A stretch of DNA of 64,000 nucleotides from Candidatus Izimoplasma sp. ZiA1 (GTDB lineage Bacteria; Bacillota_I; Bacilli_A; Izemoplasmatales; Izemoplasmataceae). The stretch lies in NCBI GenBank assembly GCA_002285055.1, contig NQYJ01000003.1, forward strand, positions 154,860 through 218,859, given 5' to 3'. Positions 1 through 6,487 of this stretch are shown piece by piece. Below the pieces are notes generated by a model. The model did no database searches and was not told the DNA's origin. It saw only the letters and a list, made by a program, of their open reading frames with translations. The position numbers were made by a program, and so were the translations under genes. Position 1 is the stretch's first letter. Every line of letters begins with the position of its first letter.

Positions 1-266
1 GAAGACTAAGAGTCACTGTAGGAACATTGACTACTGCTATGAATAGATTAGTACAAAAGGGATATTGTACTAGATATAGCGAACTAGAGGATAGAAGAAA
101 AGTATTAATTAAACTTACTGATAAGGCTTATGATGTTCTTAAAATTCATAATGTTTTTCATGATGAAATGATAGATGCAGTATTTGCTGATATGCAATTA
201 GAAAAAGATCAAGTTTTGCTTCAATCACTAGAAAACATTTCAGACTACTTTAAAAACAAGTATTAG
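1..266 (+). CDS. MarR-family transcriptional regulator (C-terminal part, cut by window edge)
   Basis: The frame is open from base 3 and ends in TAG at 266; the N-terminus lies outside the window. The visible part begins in the recognition helix (VGTLTTAMNRLVQKGY) and continues through the winged-helix wing (EDRRKVLIKLTDKA) to a C-terminal dimerisation helix. This is the standard MarR layout. The recognition-helix wording resembles FabT-type repressors of fatty acid synthesis genes, but no fab gene is visible here, so the target is unknown. A TTG inside the recognition helix could be mistaken for a start; it is not one, because the family requires the upstream helices. Confidence 0.8.
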   Translation, partial: RLRVTVGTLTTAMNRLVQKGYCTRYSELEDRRKVLIKLTDKAYDVLKIHNVFHDEMIDAVFADMQLEKDQVLLQSLENISDYFKNKY

Positions 267-279
267 ATACTAAACACCT

Positions 280-308
280 TTGCAAAAACTATTGATATAT
301 GTTAAAAT
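280..308 (+). promoter_or_regulatory. Promoter for the PadR operon
   Basis: A -35 box TTGCAA (280-285) is followed after 17 bases by a -10 box TAAAAT (303-308). It lies about 40 bases before the PadR start codon and after the MarR stop, so the PadR group probably has its own promoter. Confidence 0.5.
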
Positions 309-345
309 AAATTAGCATTTATCGAGTTTGAGGAGGTGTTTTTTT

Positions 346-669
346 ATGATTAATTCAGACATAATAAGAGGTCATCTAGAATCTATAATTTTAAAATTAA
401 TTTTAGAAAAAGACCGTTATGGATATGAGATAAGTAACTGTATTCTTGAAAGAACAAATAACTCGTTTAATATGAAAGAAGCAACTCTATATTCAGTTGT
501 TCAAAGATTAGAGAAAAAAGATTTAATCGTTTCATACTATGGTGAAAAATCACATGGTGGTAGAAGGAAATATTATCGGATTACTCAACTTGGAAAAGCA
601 TATTATAAAGAGAAAATTAAGGAGTGGAAAGATCTTAAAGAAGTTCTATCTACTTTGCTGGAGGAATAG
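346..669 (+). CDS. PadR-family transcriptional regulator
   Basis: This 107-residue protein is almost entirely a PadR winged helix. It shows the family pattern of an N-terminal ILKLILEKDRYGYEI segment, a recognition helix around KEATLYSVVQRLEKK, and a wing with GGRRKYYRITQLGK. I chose ATG 346 because a strong GAGGAGGTG lies 6-7 bases upstream; longer in-frame starts would overlap that ribosome binding site. The stop is two bases before the next gene, which carries a membrane prefix domain. PadR regulators paired with such proteins usually repress their own operon in response to envelope stress or a small ligand. The effector cannot be told from the sequence. Confidence 0.88.
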   Translation: MINSDIIRGHLESIILKLILEKDRYGYEISNCILERTNNSFNMKEATLYSVVQRLEKKDLIVSYYGEKSHGGRRKYYRITQLGKAYYKEKIKEWKDLKEVLSTLLEE

Positions 670-671
670 AG

Positions 672-1091
672 ATGAGACATATTGAGAATTTTGTAAAAAA
701 TATATTTAAAGATATGCCAAAAAGTCAACAAAAGGAAGAAATTATAAAAAACACTATTATTAGTCTAATGGAAAAAGTTGAAGACTTAATGGAAAAAGGC
801 TTATCAGAACAAGAAGCAACTGATAAAGCTGTGATTGAGTTTGGTACAATTGAAGACTATTATGATGATGTTAAGAAGAAAGAAAAAAGAGAAAAAAGAA
901 TAAAGACTATTAAGCATTACCAAAATGATTTGTTTTTTTCTGTTGTTGCTACAATTATAATAATTGCAATCCTTGCATTTGTTAATTTTTCGTATTCAAC
1001 TGGATACTGGTTTGTTTTACCTTCTTTAGGGTTACTATTTTGGCCTTTAGCATTATTATATAAGTTATTTAATAAAAGGGGAGATAAATAA
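672..1091 (+). CDS. HAAS/permease-prefix-domain membrane protein
   Basis: The protein has 139 residues. Residues 1-70 form a helical acidic domain with the segment LSEQEATDKAVIEFGTIED, typical of the HAAS (DUF1700/permease prefix) domain that follows PadR genes. A basic stretch (KKKEKREKRIK) separates it from two hydrophobic helices at about 87-105 and 110-130. It starts two bases after the PadR stop and overlaps the DegV start by one base (ATAATG), so the three genes are co-transcribed. In other Firmicutes this pair senses or tunes membrane stress, but a precise function is not known. Confidence 0.75.
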   Translation: MRHIENFVKNIFKDMPKSQQKEEIIKNTIISLMEKVEDLMEKGLSEQEATDKAVIEFGTIEDYYDDVKKKEKREKRIKTIKHYQNDLFFSVVATIIIIAILAFVNFSYSTGYWFVLPSLGLLFWPLALLYKLFNKRGDK

Positions 1092-1954
1092 TGAAAAAAA
1101 TAGCTGTTTTAGCTACATCTACAGGTAGTTTAGATTACCTTGACATTAATTATGAAAATTTAAGAATTGCACGAATGAAAATATTAATGAATGACGAGAC
1201 TTTTGAGGATTATACTGAAATTACAGCTGAGGAGTTCTACAATAGACTAAAGACCGATAACTCACTTGTACCTACATCATCTATGCCTTCAATTGGAGAA
1301 ATTCTAGAAAATATAGAAGAGCTAGAAGCGGCTGGATATGAGGACTTAATTATTATGCCAATCTCTTCAAAAATGAGTTCAACTTATGAAGTGTGTTTAA
1401 TGGCCAAAAATCAATATGAAGGTAAGATTAATATTGAAGTAATTGACAGTGTTAATGCTGCAATTAGTGAAGGTTACTTAACGATTCGTATATTAGAATT
1501 AATTGAAGACAATAAAAACATAAATGAAATTGTAGAGTATATTAATAAACTTAAAGTTAATAGAAAACAGTATTTTATGGTTGATAACCTAAGACTTTTT
1601 GTTGCTAATGGTAGATTAAGTGGAGCATCTGGTTTCATTGGAAGTATGTTTAAGATAAAACCAATTTTAGAAGTTAATGACGAAGGACAAATTGTCTCAA
1701 AAGAAAAAATTAGAACTACTAAAAAAAGTCTTCAAAAAATGGTTGATTTAATTTTGGAAGATTTAAAAGATATTAAAAATTTTATTGTTACATATGATAC
1801 ATCTGATAATGAAGAAGGATTAAACTTTGTTAAAGAGCAAATTGAAGCTGCCCATCCTGGATATAAATATTATGAAGCACCAATAACACCAGTTGTTGGC
1901 TGTCATACAGGAGTTGGAACTGTTGGGATTGCTTATTTTAATTTAGATATTTAA
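1091..1954 (+). CDS. DegV family fatty-acid-binding protein
   Basis: This is a full-length DegV protein of 287 residues. The ligand-site motif PTSSMPS is at 61-67 and the conserved NGRLSGASGFIGSMFKIKP block is near 175-195; the C-terminal VGCHTGVGTVGI matches the family end. DegV/FakB proteins hold a fatty acid and present it to the FakA kinase for phosphorylation before phospholipid synthesis. FakA is not in the window. The gene overlaps the preceding HAAS gene and is followed by a terminator. A second DegV paralogue lies at 59857-60714; the two differ in the ligand-site wording, which may mean different fatty acid preference. Confidence 0.9.
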   Translation: MKKIAVLATSTGSLDYLDINYENLRIARMKILMNDETFEDYTEITAEEFYNRLKTDNSLVPTSSMPSIGEILENIEELEAAGYEDLIIMPISSKMSSTYEVCLMAKNQYEGKINIEVIDSVNAAISEGYLTIRILELIEDNKNINEIVEYINKLKVNRKQYFMVDNLRLFVANGRLSGASGFIGSMFKIKPILEVNDEGQIVSKEKIRTTKKSLQKMVDLILEDLKDIKNFIVTYDTSDNEEGLNFVKEQIEAAHPGYKYYEAPITPVVGCHTGVGTVGIAYFNLDI

Positions 1955-1960
1955 ATTTAA

Positions 1961-1986
1961 AAAAGACTGTGGAAACACAGTCTTTT
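1961..1986 (+). terminator. Intrinsic terminator after degV
   Basis: An 11-base stem (AAAAGACTGTG pairing with CACAGTCTTTT) around a GAAA tetraloop directly follows the DegV stop. Confidence 0.85.
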
Positions 1987-2001
1987 AAATAGGAGATAGA
2001 T

Positions 2002-2520
2002 ATGAAAAAGATAAATATTGATAGATTAACAGTACTTTCATTGATATTGTTTATATTAGCTATGGTTTTTCTTTTGCCATATATGAGTAGTCTAGGAGCG
2101 GATTTACCAGCTTCCTTAGATACTAGTTTTTTCTACTCTGTAGCTGATTTAAAAACTGCGATTTTGCTTTTTAATGATTCTCAAGCAGAACTCTATATTA
2201 GTATAAGATGGAGTTATGATATTCTGTGGCCTTTAGTTTATACTTTCTTTTTTGTGATGATGATTATAAAATTTGCTGATTCTACAAGTAGCAAAAAATC
2301 ACATCTGCTATTTATTATACTTTCTTTTTTACCTTTTGTTTTTGATATGATGGAGAATACATTTATTACTCTCATTTTATTTTCAGACATATTCAAAACT
2401 AACCCCGTTTATTTACTTGCAGCAATTAGTAGTAGTATAAAATGGATAAGTATATTTGCTGTGTTTATTATTATCGGGTATAGGGTTACTATTAATATCG
2501 TAATAAATTGTAAAAAATAA
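2002..2520 (+). CDS. Hypothetical four-helix membrane protein
   Basis: The protein has 172 residues and starts at an ATG behind an AGGAGA ribosome binding site. Four hydrophobic segments are visible at roughly 9-28, 74-92, 103-125 and 138-165. Between helices 1 and 2 is an extracytoplasmic-looking loop of about 45 residues. I do not recognise a family, and no catalytic or binding motif stands out. It sits just after a terminator and has no obvious partner. Confidence 0.6.
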   Translation: MKKINIDRLTVLSLILFILAMVFLLPYMSSLGADLPASLDTSFFYSVADLKTAILLFNDSQAELYISIRWSYDILWPLVYTFFFVMMIIKFADSTSSKKSHLLFIILSFLPFVFDMMENTFITLILFSDIFKTNPVYLLAAISSSIKWISIFAVFIIIGYRVTINIVINCKK

Positions 2521-2538
2521 CTAACTTATCAAGTTTGT

Positions 2539-2566
2539 TTGAAATATTAAGTTATTGTGGTAGAAT
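2539..2566 (+). promoter_or_regulatory. Promoter for the Gx transporter gene
   Basis: A -35 box TTGAAA (2539-2544) is followed after 16 bases by an extended -10 box TAGAAT (2561-2566). It overlaps an upstream in-frame GTG codon, which argues that translation starts further down at 2599. Confidence 0.6.
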
Positions 2567-2598
2567 ATAAAAAGCATAAAACAAATATAGGTGATATT

Positions 2599-3108
2599 AT
2601 GAATACTAAACGACTTGTTACACTTTCAATCTTACTTTCGATGTCAATAACATTAAATCTTGTAGAAATATTTTTTCTACCACCAACTCAAATTCCTGGT
2701 GTTAAGTTTGGATTGGCTAATATTGTAACTTTGATAATTTTATATACATATGGTGAAAAAGATGCTTTTACATTAGTTATTTTAAGAATTTTTCTAGTAG
2801 CTTTAATTAGAGGAACACTTTTTGCACCTACTCTTGGCCTTTCGCTTTTTGGTGGCATAGTAGCTTACATAGTAATGGTAGTAATTAAAAATATGAAGAT
2901 TTTTTCACCAATAAGTGTAAGCGTGATGGGATCCCTAGGACATTCTGTAGGTCAAATCGCATTTGCTATATTTTTATTAAATACCGCAAACTTAATTTAC
3001 TATTTGCCATTTATAATTGCTTTATCAATTCCGGCTGGGTTATTTACAGGAGTTGTAGCTAGTAATTTTATTAATAAATATGGAAATTTGATTAAACAAA
3101 AAGGATGA
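2599..3108 (+). CDS. Gx transporter family membrane protein (Hpre_diP_synt_I fold)
   Basis: This 169-residue membrane protein matches the family once labelled heptaprenyl diphosphate synthase component I and now called Gx transporter. It has about five membrane helices and the family signature in the first third: LNLVEIFFLPPTQIPGVKFG followed by GLANIVTL. ATG 2599 is preceded by AGGTGATATT; a longer start at 2557 would lie inside the promoter. Members are often found next to ApbE, Rnf and NusG domain II genes, and the same company is seen here: apbE is convergent 26 bases away. A role in supplying a flavin or precursor to the outer face is plausible but not shown. Confidence 0.8.
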   Translation: MNTKRLVTLSILLSMSITLNLVEIFFLPPTQIPGVKFGLANIVTLIILYTYGEKDAFTLVILRIFLVALIRGTLFAPTLGLSLFGGIVAYIVMVVIKNMKIFSPISVSVMGSLGHSVGQIAFAIFLLNTANLIYYLPFIIALSIPAGLFTGVVASNFINKYGNLIKQKG

Positions 3109-3136
3109 TTCAATAAATTGAATCATCCTTTTTTTT
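3101..3136. terminator. Bidirectional terminator between Gx transporter and apbE
   Basis: A 13-base stem (AAGGATGATTCAA with its complement) around TAAA has a T-run on one side and an A-run on the other. It can stop transcription from both convergent genes. Confidence 0.85.
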
Positions 3137-4310
3137 ATTCATTTAAAGTTCTTAAATATTCTGATTCTAAGTTATCAGAGTATGAGATTGTACCATCCAT
3201 ACCATACCAAATTGCTTCAAGATTAGGTATTAAGTTTACAAATGCTATCCCCTCTTCAACTGTCATTAAGAATATAGCTGTACTATAGATATCGCCTAAA
3301 GCTGCATCATCAGTCACTAAAGTAACAGCTCTTAGATTTCTCTCAGGTTGGAGTGTATTGGGGTCTATTATATGGTGTAAGTATTCCTCTCCAGCCATAT
3401 AAAATCTGTCATAATCACCACTAGTGATGATTACATCGCCATCCATTATTTCTAACCATGCATACCAACTTTTGCTTGTGTTAGGAGAACCAATTTTAAG
3501 TGAATATGTTGGATCAGTAGCGACAACATTAAAAACACCACTGTCTCTTAATCCATATTGTCCTCCTACTAATACTATTGAAGTACCAGCATTTAATAAG
3601 TATCCGGATATGTCTAATGAATCTAGGTACTCTTTTAACTTTTGGCTCATGTAGCCTTTAGATACTGCGCCAAGGTCTAATTTCATGTTTTCAGTCATTG
3701 TGACAGTTTTATTAACATCATCAATAGTAATATTAGTACTATCCATATAAGGTACTGTTACATTTAACTCATCTTGTGAAGGCTTTTCACAGATTCCAGA
3801 CCAACTGTTATATTCAAAAGGATCAGGAATACATGCTTCACGATAATCGTGCCATATTTCAAGAACAGGACCTAAGGAAATAGAAAATAAGTTACTAGTG
3901 TTTTCCTCGTGGTATAAACTTAGTTCAATAATATTTATCAGTTCATCATCAACTGTATGAGTATCAGTGGGATTTTGATTCATTGTGTAGATGTTAGTTA
4001 CTCCGTCATAAGGATTATATTTATCGCTTATTTCGTGGTAGTATTTAATAGTTTCCTCGACTTTGGTTTCAATCTCTTTACTATCAACCTGCGGATCTAT
4101 AAAGATTCTAAGATTTATTACTGTATCAAAATAATCTGATGTCCAATTAAAATCACAGTATAGCATTGAAGAAGAAGAATCTTTGAATTCTTGACTTAAC
4201 TCGAATATATTATTGCATTCAGAGTTGTTTACATTCGGGACTTCCTTTTTGCATCCAACTAGAATAAAAGATGTGATTAATATTAGCGTTGTTAAAAATA
4301 TTTTTTTCAT
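3135..4310 (-). CDS. apbE: ApbE-like FAD:protein FMN transferase, lipoprotein
   Basis: The 391-residue protein has a lipoprotein signal (lipobox LVGC, Cys20). It shows the ApbE core motifs: LDLGAVSKGY at 211-220, ITSGDYDRFY near 295-304, HHIIDP at 312-317 and DDAALGDIYSTA at 334-345, the metal/FAD-binding end. ApbE attaches FMN from FAD through a phosphoester bond to Thr/Ser in extracytoplasmic proteins. Likely substrates are nearby: the triple-domain RnfG at 10551 and the lipoproteins at 4395 and 18217. The protein has an insertion with several Cys around residues 160-174 that is unusual for the family. Start is the ATG behind GAGGTGG. Confidence 0.92.
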   Translation of the reverse strand: MKKIFLTTLILITSFILVGCKKEVPNVNNSECNNIFELSQEFKDSSSSMLYCDFNWTSDYFDTVINLRIFIDPQVDSKEIETKVEETIKYYHEISDKYNPYDGVTNIYTMNQNPTDTHTVDDELINIIELSLYHEENTSNLFSISLGPVLEIWHDYREACIPDPFEYNSWSGICEKPSQDELNVTVPYMDSTNITIDDVNKTVTMTENMKLDLGAVSKGYMSQKLKEYLDSLDISGYLLNAGTSIVLVGGQYGLRDSGVFNVVATDPTYSLKIGSPNTSKSWYAWLEIMDGDVIITSGDYDRFYMAGEEYLHHIIDPNTLQPERNLRAVTLVTDDAALGDIYSTAIFLMTVEEGIAFVNLIPNLEAIWYGMDGTISYSDNLESEYLRTLNE

Positions 4311-4363
4311 TTTTCCACCTCAAAAAGTATTATAACATTTTATTAGCAAAAATAAAGTAAAAT

Positions 4364-4386
4364 AAAAAGCTGAAAATCAGCTTTTT
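4364..4386 (-). terminator. Terminator after the 4395 lipoprotein gene
   Basis: Stem AAAAAGCTGA with its complement and an AAA loop; read on the minus strand it ends in a T-run, right after the gene's stop. Confidence 0.75.
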
Positions 4387-4394
4387 ATAATTTC

Positions 4395-5042
4395 TTAATA
4401 ATTAGCTTCGTGATACTTTAATAATTCTTTCATAACTCTGATCATATTATTTGTTGAAACACTTGTTCCAGTGAAAGCATCAATTAAATCAGTTTCTTCA
4501 ATGTTTGTAGTGTTTTTAATACCACTACTTAAGTAATCACTGTTAGTAAATACACTAATTCCTTCTAAATCTTCATAAGTTTTTCCAACTAGCCAAGGAA
4601 TAAAATCACTTTCAAAATCTTCTCTAGTAACTCCATTTTGCTCAGGTGCACCACTACTATCTCCCCAAGAACCAGGATTGTAATGACCATCTGAATCAGG
4701 CCCGAAAGATAATAATTGAATTTCATTAGTTCCTTTTGTAATTTCAACAAAAGCTACGTTCCAATAGTTAACTGTTGCACTTCTACAAGTACAAGCTAAA
4801 TATGCTACTTGATACTTAACAAAATCTCTTAGTTTCCCGTATTCAAATAAAATATATGCATTTTTGTCAGTTTCATGAGCTTCACCATTTATATGAACAA
4901 AAGGTAGAACAAAATCTAATTCACTTGCATCAGGTTCACTTCCTGAACCAGCTGTACAAGTTGGACCTACACATGCATCAGAACAAGCTGATAATAATAA
5001 GACCATTGTAAAAGTAATCATAAGTAATGTTAATTTTTTCAT
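4395..5042 (-). CDS. Lipoprotein with a candidate C-terminal flavinylation motif
   Basis: The protein has 215 residues with a lipobox (LSAC, Cys20). I chose the ATG at 5042 because AGGAGG lies just upstream. The body is acidic and Gly/Ser-rich with two Cys pairs (ACVGPTC and ACTC). Near the C-terminus, DAFTGTSVST at 188-197 is followed by an amphipathic helix (IRVMKELLKYH). This has the layout of the FMN attachment motif Dxx[ST]G[A/x][T/S] and closely resembles the end of RnfG in this window (DGVTGAST then a helix ending in KYH). I infer a covalently flavinylated surface protein served by the adjacent ApbE. The rest of the fold is not recognised. Confidence 0.6.
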   Translation of the reverse strand: MKKLTLLMITFTMVLLLSACSDACVGPTCTAGSGSEPDASELDFVLPFVHINGEAHETDKNAYILFEYGKLRDFVKYQVAYLACTCRSATVNYWNVAFVEITKGTNEIQLLSFGPDSDGHYNPGSWGDSSGAPEQNGVTREDFESDFIPWLVGKTYEDLEGISVFTNSDYLSSGIKNTTNIEETDLIDAFTGTSVSTNNMIRVMKELLKYHEANY

Positions 5043-5077
5043 AAGAATCCTCCTGAGTACATTTTTTCTCATTAATT

Positions 5078-5106
5078 ATTATATTAGAAAAAATAGATAT
5101 ATTCAA
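5078..5106 (-). promoter_or_regulatory. Promoter for the 4395 lipoprotein gene
   Basis: On the minus strand, TTGAAT (5106-5101) is separated by 17 bases from TATAAT (5083-5078). Confidence 0.7.
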
Positions 5107-5121
5107 CCTAATTTTATAGTA

Positions 5122-5952
5122 TTAGTTCGTATAGGTAACAACATCTTCGATTAATGATAAAATATTATCTATAACTTTAACATTTATATTGAGATCATTT
5201 GATACCTCTTTATTAGTTATATCTAGTAAATATAACTTTAATTGATAAAGCGTCATCATTTCATTTATAGATAAGTTCTCAATAATTGTAAATGTTTCTA
5301 AATAGTCAACGTCATTTTGTGTCATAGATCTAAGTGAATTCTTTTGCTCATCTTGAATATCAAATCTAACATCAATCATTTTTCTCCCCATATCAAGTGT
5401 CGCGCTTAAAGTATATAAAAGATTTGAATCATCATCTAGATATGTGCCATATACTTTGTCTCCGAGTTTATATTTTCCATCACCTTCAACAACATTATTT
5501 CCTGAATATTCGAAAAAGCCACCTAAAACGTATACTTTTTCATAACCTAAGTAGCTCAACAAAGACCTTATATACTCACTTCTTATACAACCATCAGAAT
5601 ATAGGAAAATAGCTTTATCTTCTTTAAAAAAACTTCTAATAAGTTTTTCATCAATTAGCTGGTCTTTATTAAATTCGTAAGTGTCGTTGCGGTAAAATCC
5701 ATTATTATCCAGATAATCAAAGAAAGGTATCGGCTCAAAACCATCAATGTATCCAGCCTCAAATCTCGCCTCTAAGTTTCTTAAATCGACATACTGAACA
5801 TCATCTCTAAACATATAAGAATCGAGGTTATTCATTCTGATATTTTCCTCACCATCTAAGGGGTCAAAATCAGTTGCTTTTATAGTTTGTGTGCAACCTT
5901 TTAAAACTATCGTAAAACATAGTAAAATAAGCAAAAAAATCATTTTTTTCAT
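5122..5952 (-). CDS. Rhodanese-like lipoprotein with degenerate active site and degenerate FMN domain
   Basis: The protein has 276 residues with lipobox LKGC (Cys20). ATG 5952 follows GGAGG; a TTG six bases earlier is less likely. Residues 45-150 align without gaps with the rhodanese domain of the 18217 lipoprotein (YVDLRN, GYIDGF, AIFL, LGY, VYVLGGF). The catalytic loop differs: where the paralogue has CAAGGRA this protein has SDGCIRS, so the catalytic Cys is Ser119 and a Cys sits three positions later (Cys122). The C-terminal part follows the FMN-binding domain of the paralogue but the attachment motif is lost (DLNINVKV in place of DTITGVTV). It may be a binding or regulatory relative. It is divergent from the Rnf operon. 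Confidence 0.7.
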   Translation of the reverse strand: MKKMIFLLILLCFTIVLKGCTQTIKATDFDPLDGEENIRMNNLDSYMFRDDVQYVDLRNLEARFEAGYIDGFEPIPFFDYLDNNGFYRNDTYEFNKDQLIDEKLIRSFFKEDKAIFLYSDGCIRSEYIRSLLSYLGYEKVYVLGGFFEYSGNNVVEGDGKYKLGDKVYGTYLDDDSNLLYTLSATLDMGRKMIDVRFDIQDEQKNSLRSMTQNDVDYLETFTIIENLSINEMMTLYQLKLYLLDITNKEVSNDLNINVKVIDNILSLIEDVVTYTN

Positions 5953-6002
5953 TGTCAATCCTCCAAGAAAAGTGTATTATAAATATAGTGTTAATTATCT
6001 TT

Positions 6003-6030
6003 ATTATAATGCATAATATTGAGTTGTAAA
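6003..6030 (-). promoter_or_regulatory. Candidate promoter for the 5122 lipoprotein gene
   Basis: On the minus strand TTTACA (6030-6025) and TATAAT (6008-6003) are 16 bases apart. The site lies in the 170-base region shared with the Rnf operon promoter, so the two could be co-regulated. Confidence 0.5.
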
Positions 6031-6043
6031 CATAATTGTTAAT

Positions 6044-6072
6044 TTGCGAATTATTATGTCAAAAATTATAGT
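6044..6072 (+). promoter_or_regulatory. Candidate promoter of the hyd-like/rnf operon
   Basis: TTGCGA (6044-6049) and TATAGT (6067-6072) are 17 bases apart and about 50 bases before the first gene, which has a GGAGGTG ribosome binding site. Confidence 0.5.
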
Positions 6073-6122
6073 TAGTTTTTTAAAAAAAGAAGAGATTTTA
6101 TACAATTTGGAGGTGTATAGGA

Positions 6123-6476
6123 ATGGAATTGAAAAATTTCCCAGTTAATGAATTATTTCAAAAGTGGATACTAGATGGGGAAACAAAACTTGGTGAACCT
6201 GAATTGGTTAAAGATGTTCTTAACTATTTAGACGGACAAAAAGGGGAAATCTGTGGAAAGTGTGCCCCGTGTAGAGATGGTGTAGTTAGAATTGAGCAAT
6301 TATTGCAATTGTTCGAGAATAATAAAGCCAATCTTAATACTTTAAAAGAACTAGAAAAACTTACTTACAATTTAAGAGCTTCAAGATGTAGCGTTGGATT
6401 AGACATAGGAAAGAACCTTGAAGTAGTTTTAGAAAACAACTATAACGTACTTTATAAACCTGTTAGAAAATATTAA
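6123..6476 (+). CDS. Stand-alone NuoF-type 4Fe-4S domain protein
   Basis: The 117 residues correspond only to the C-terminal iron-sulfur domain of NuoF/HydB proteins. The cluster ligands are visible: CGKCAPC (Cys44, 47, 50) and SRCS (Cys89). The FMN- and NADH-binding parts of NuoF are absent, and the ATG at 6123 with its own ribosome binding site shows that it is a separate gene and not a cut one. In complex I and electron-bifurcating hydrogenases this cluster passes electrons between FMN and the next subunit. It is followed 11 bases later by a hydrogenase-like protein and then rnfCDGEAB. I infer an electron-transfer subunit linking those two modules. Confidence 0.8.
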   Translation: MELKNFPVNELFQKWILDGETKLGEPELVKDVLNYLDGQKGEICGKCAPCRDGVVRIEQLLQLFENNKANLNTLKELEKLTYNLRASRCSVGLDIGKNLEVVLENNYNVLYKPVRKY

Positions 6477-6487
6477 GGAGGAAAATT

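Noticed and set aside
2557..2598. Longer N-terminus of the Gx transporter starting at GTG 2557.
   Set aside because: The added residues are encoded by the promoter -10 region and do not resemble the family; ATG 2599 has a proper site.
6031..6056. Rex- or FNR-like palindrome (TTGTTAATTTGCGAATTA) before the hyd/rnf operon.
   Set aside because: The right half does not complement the left well enough; it overlaps the promoter but is not a convincing operator.
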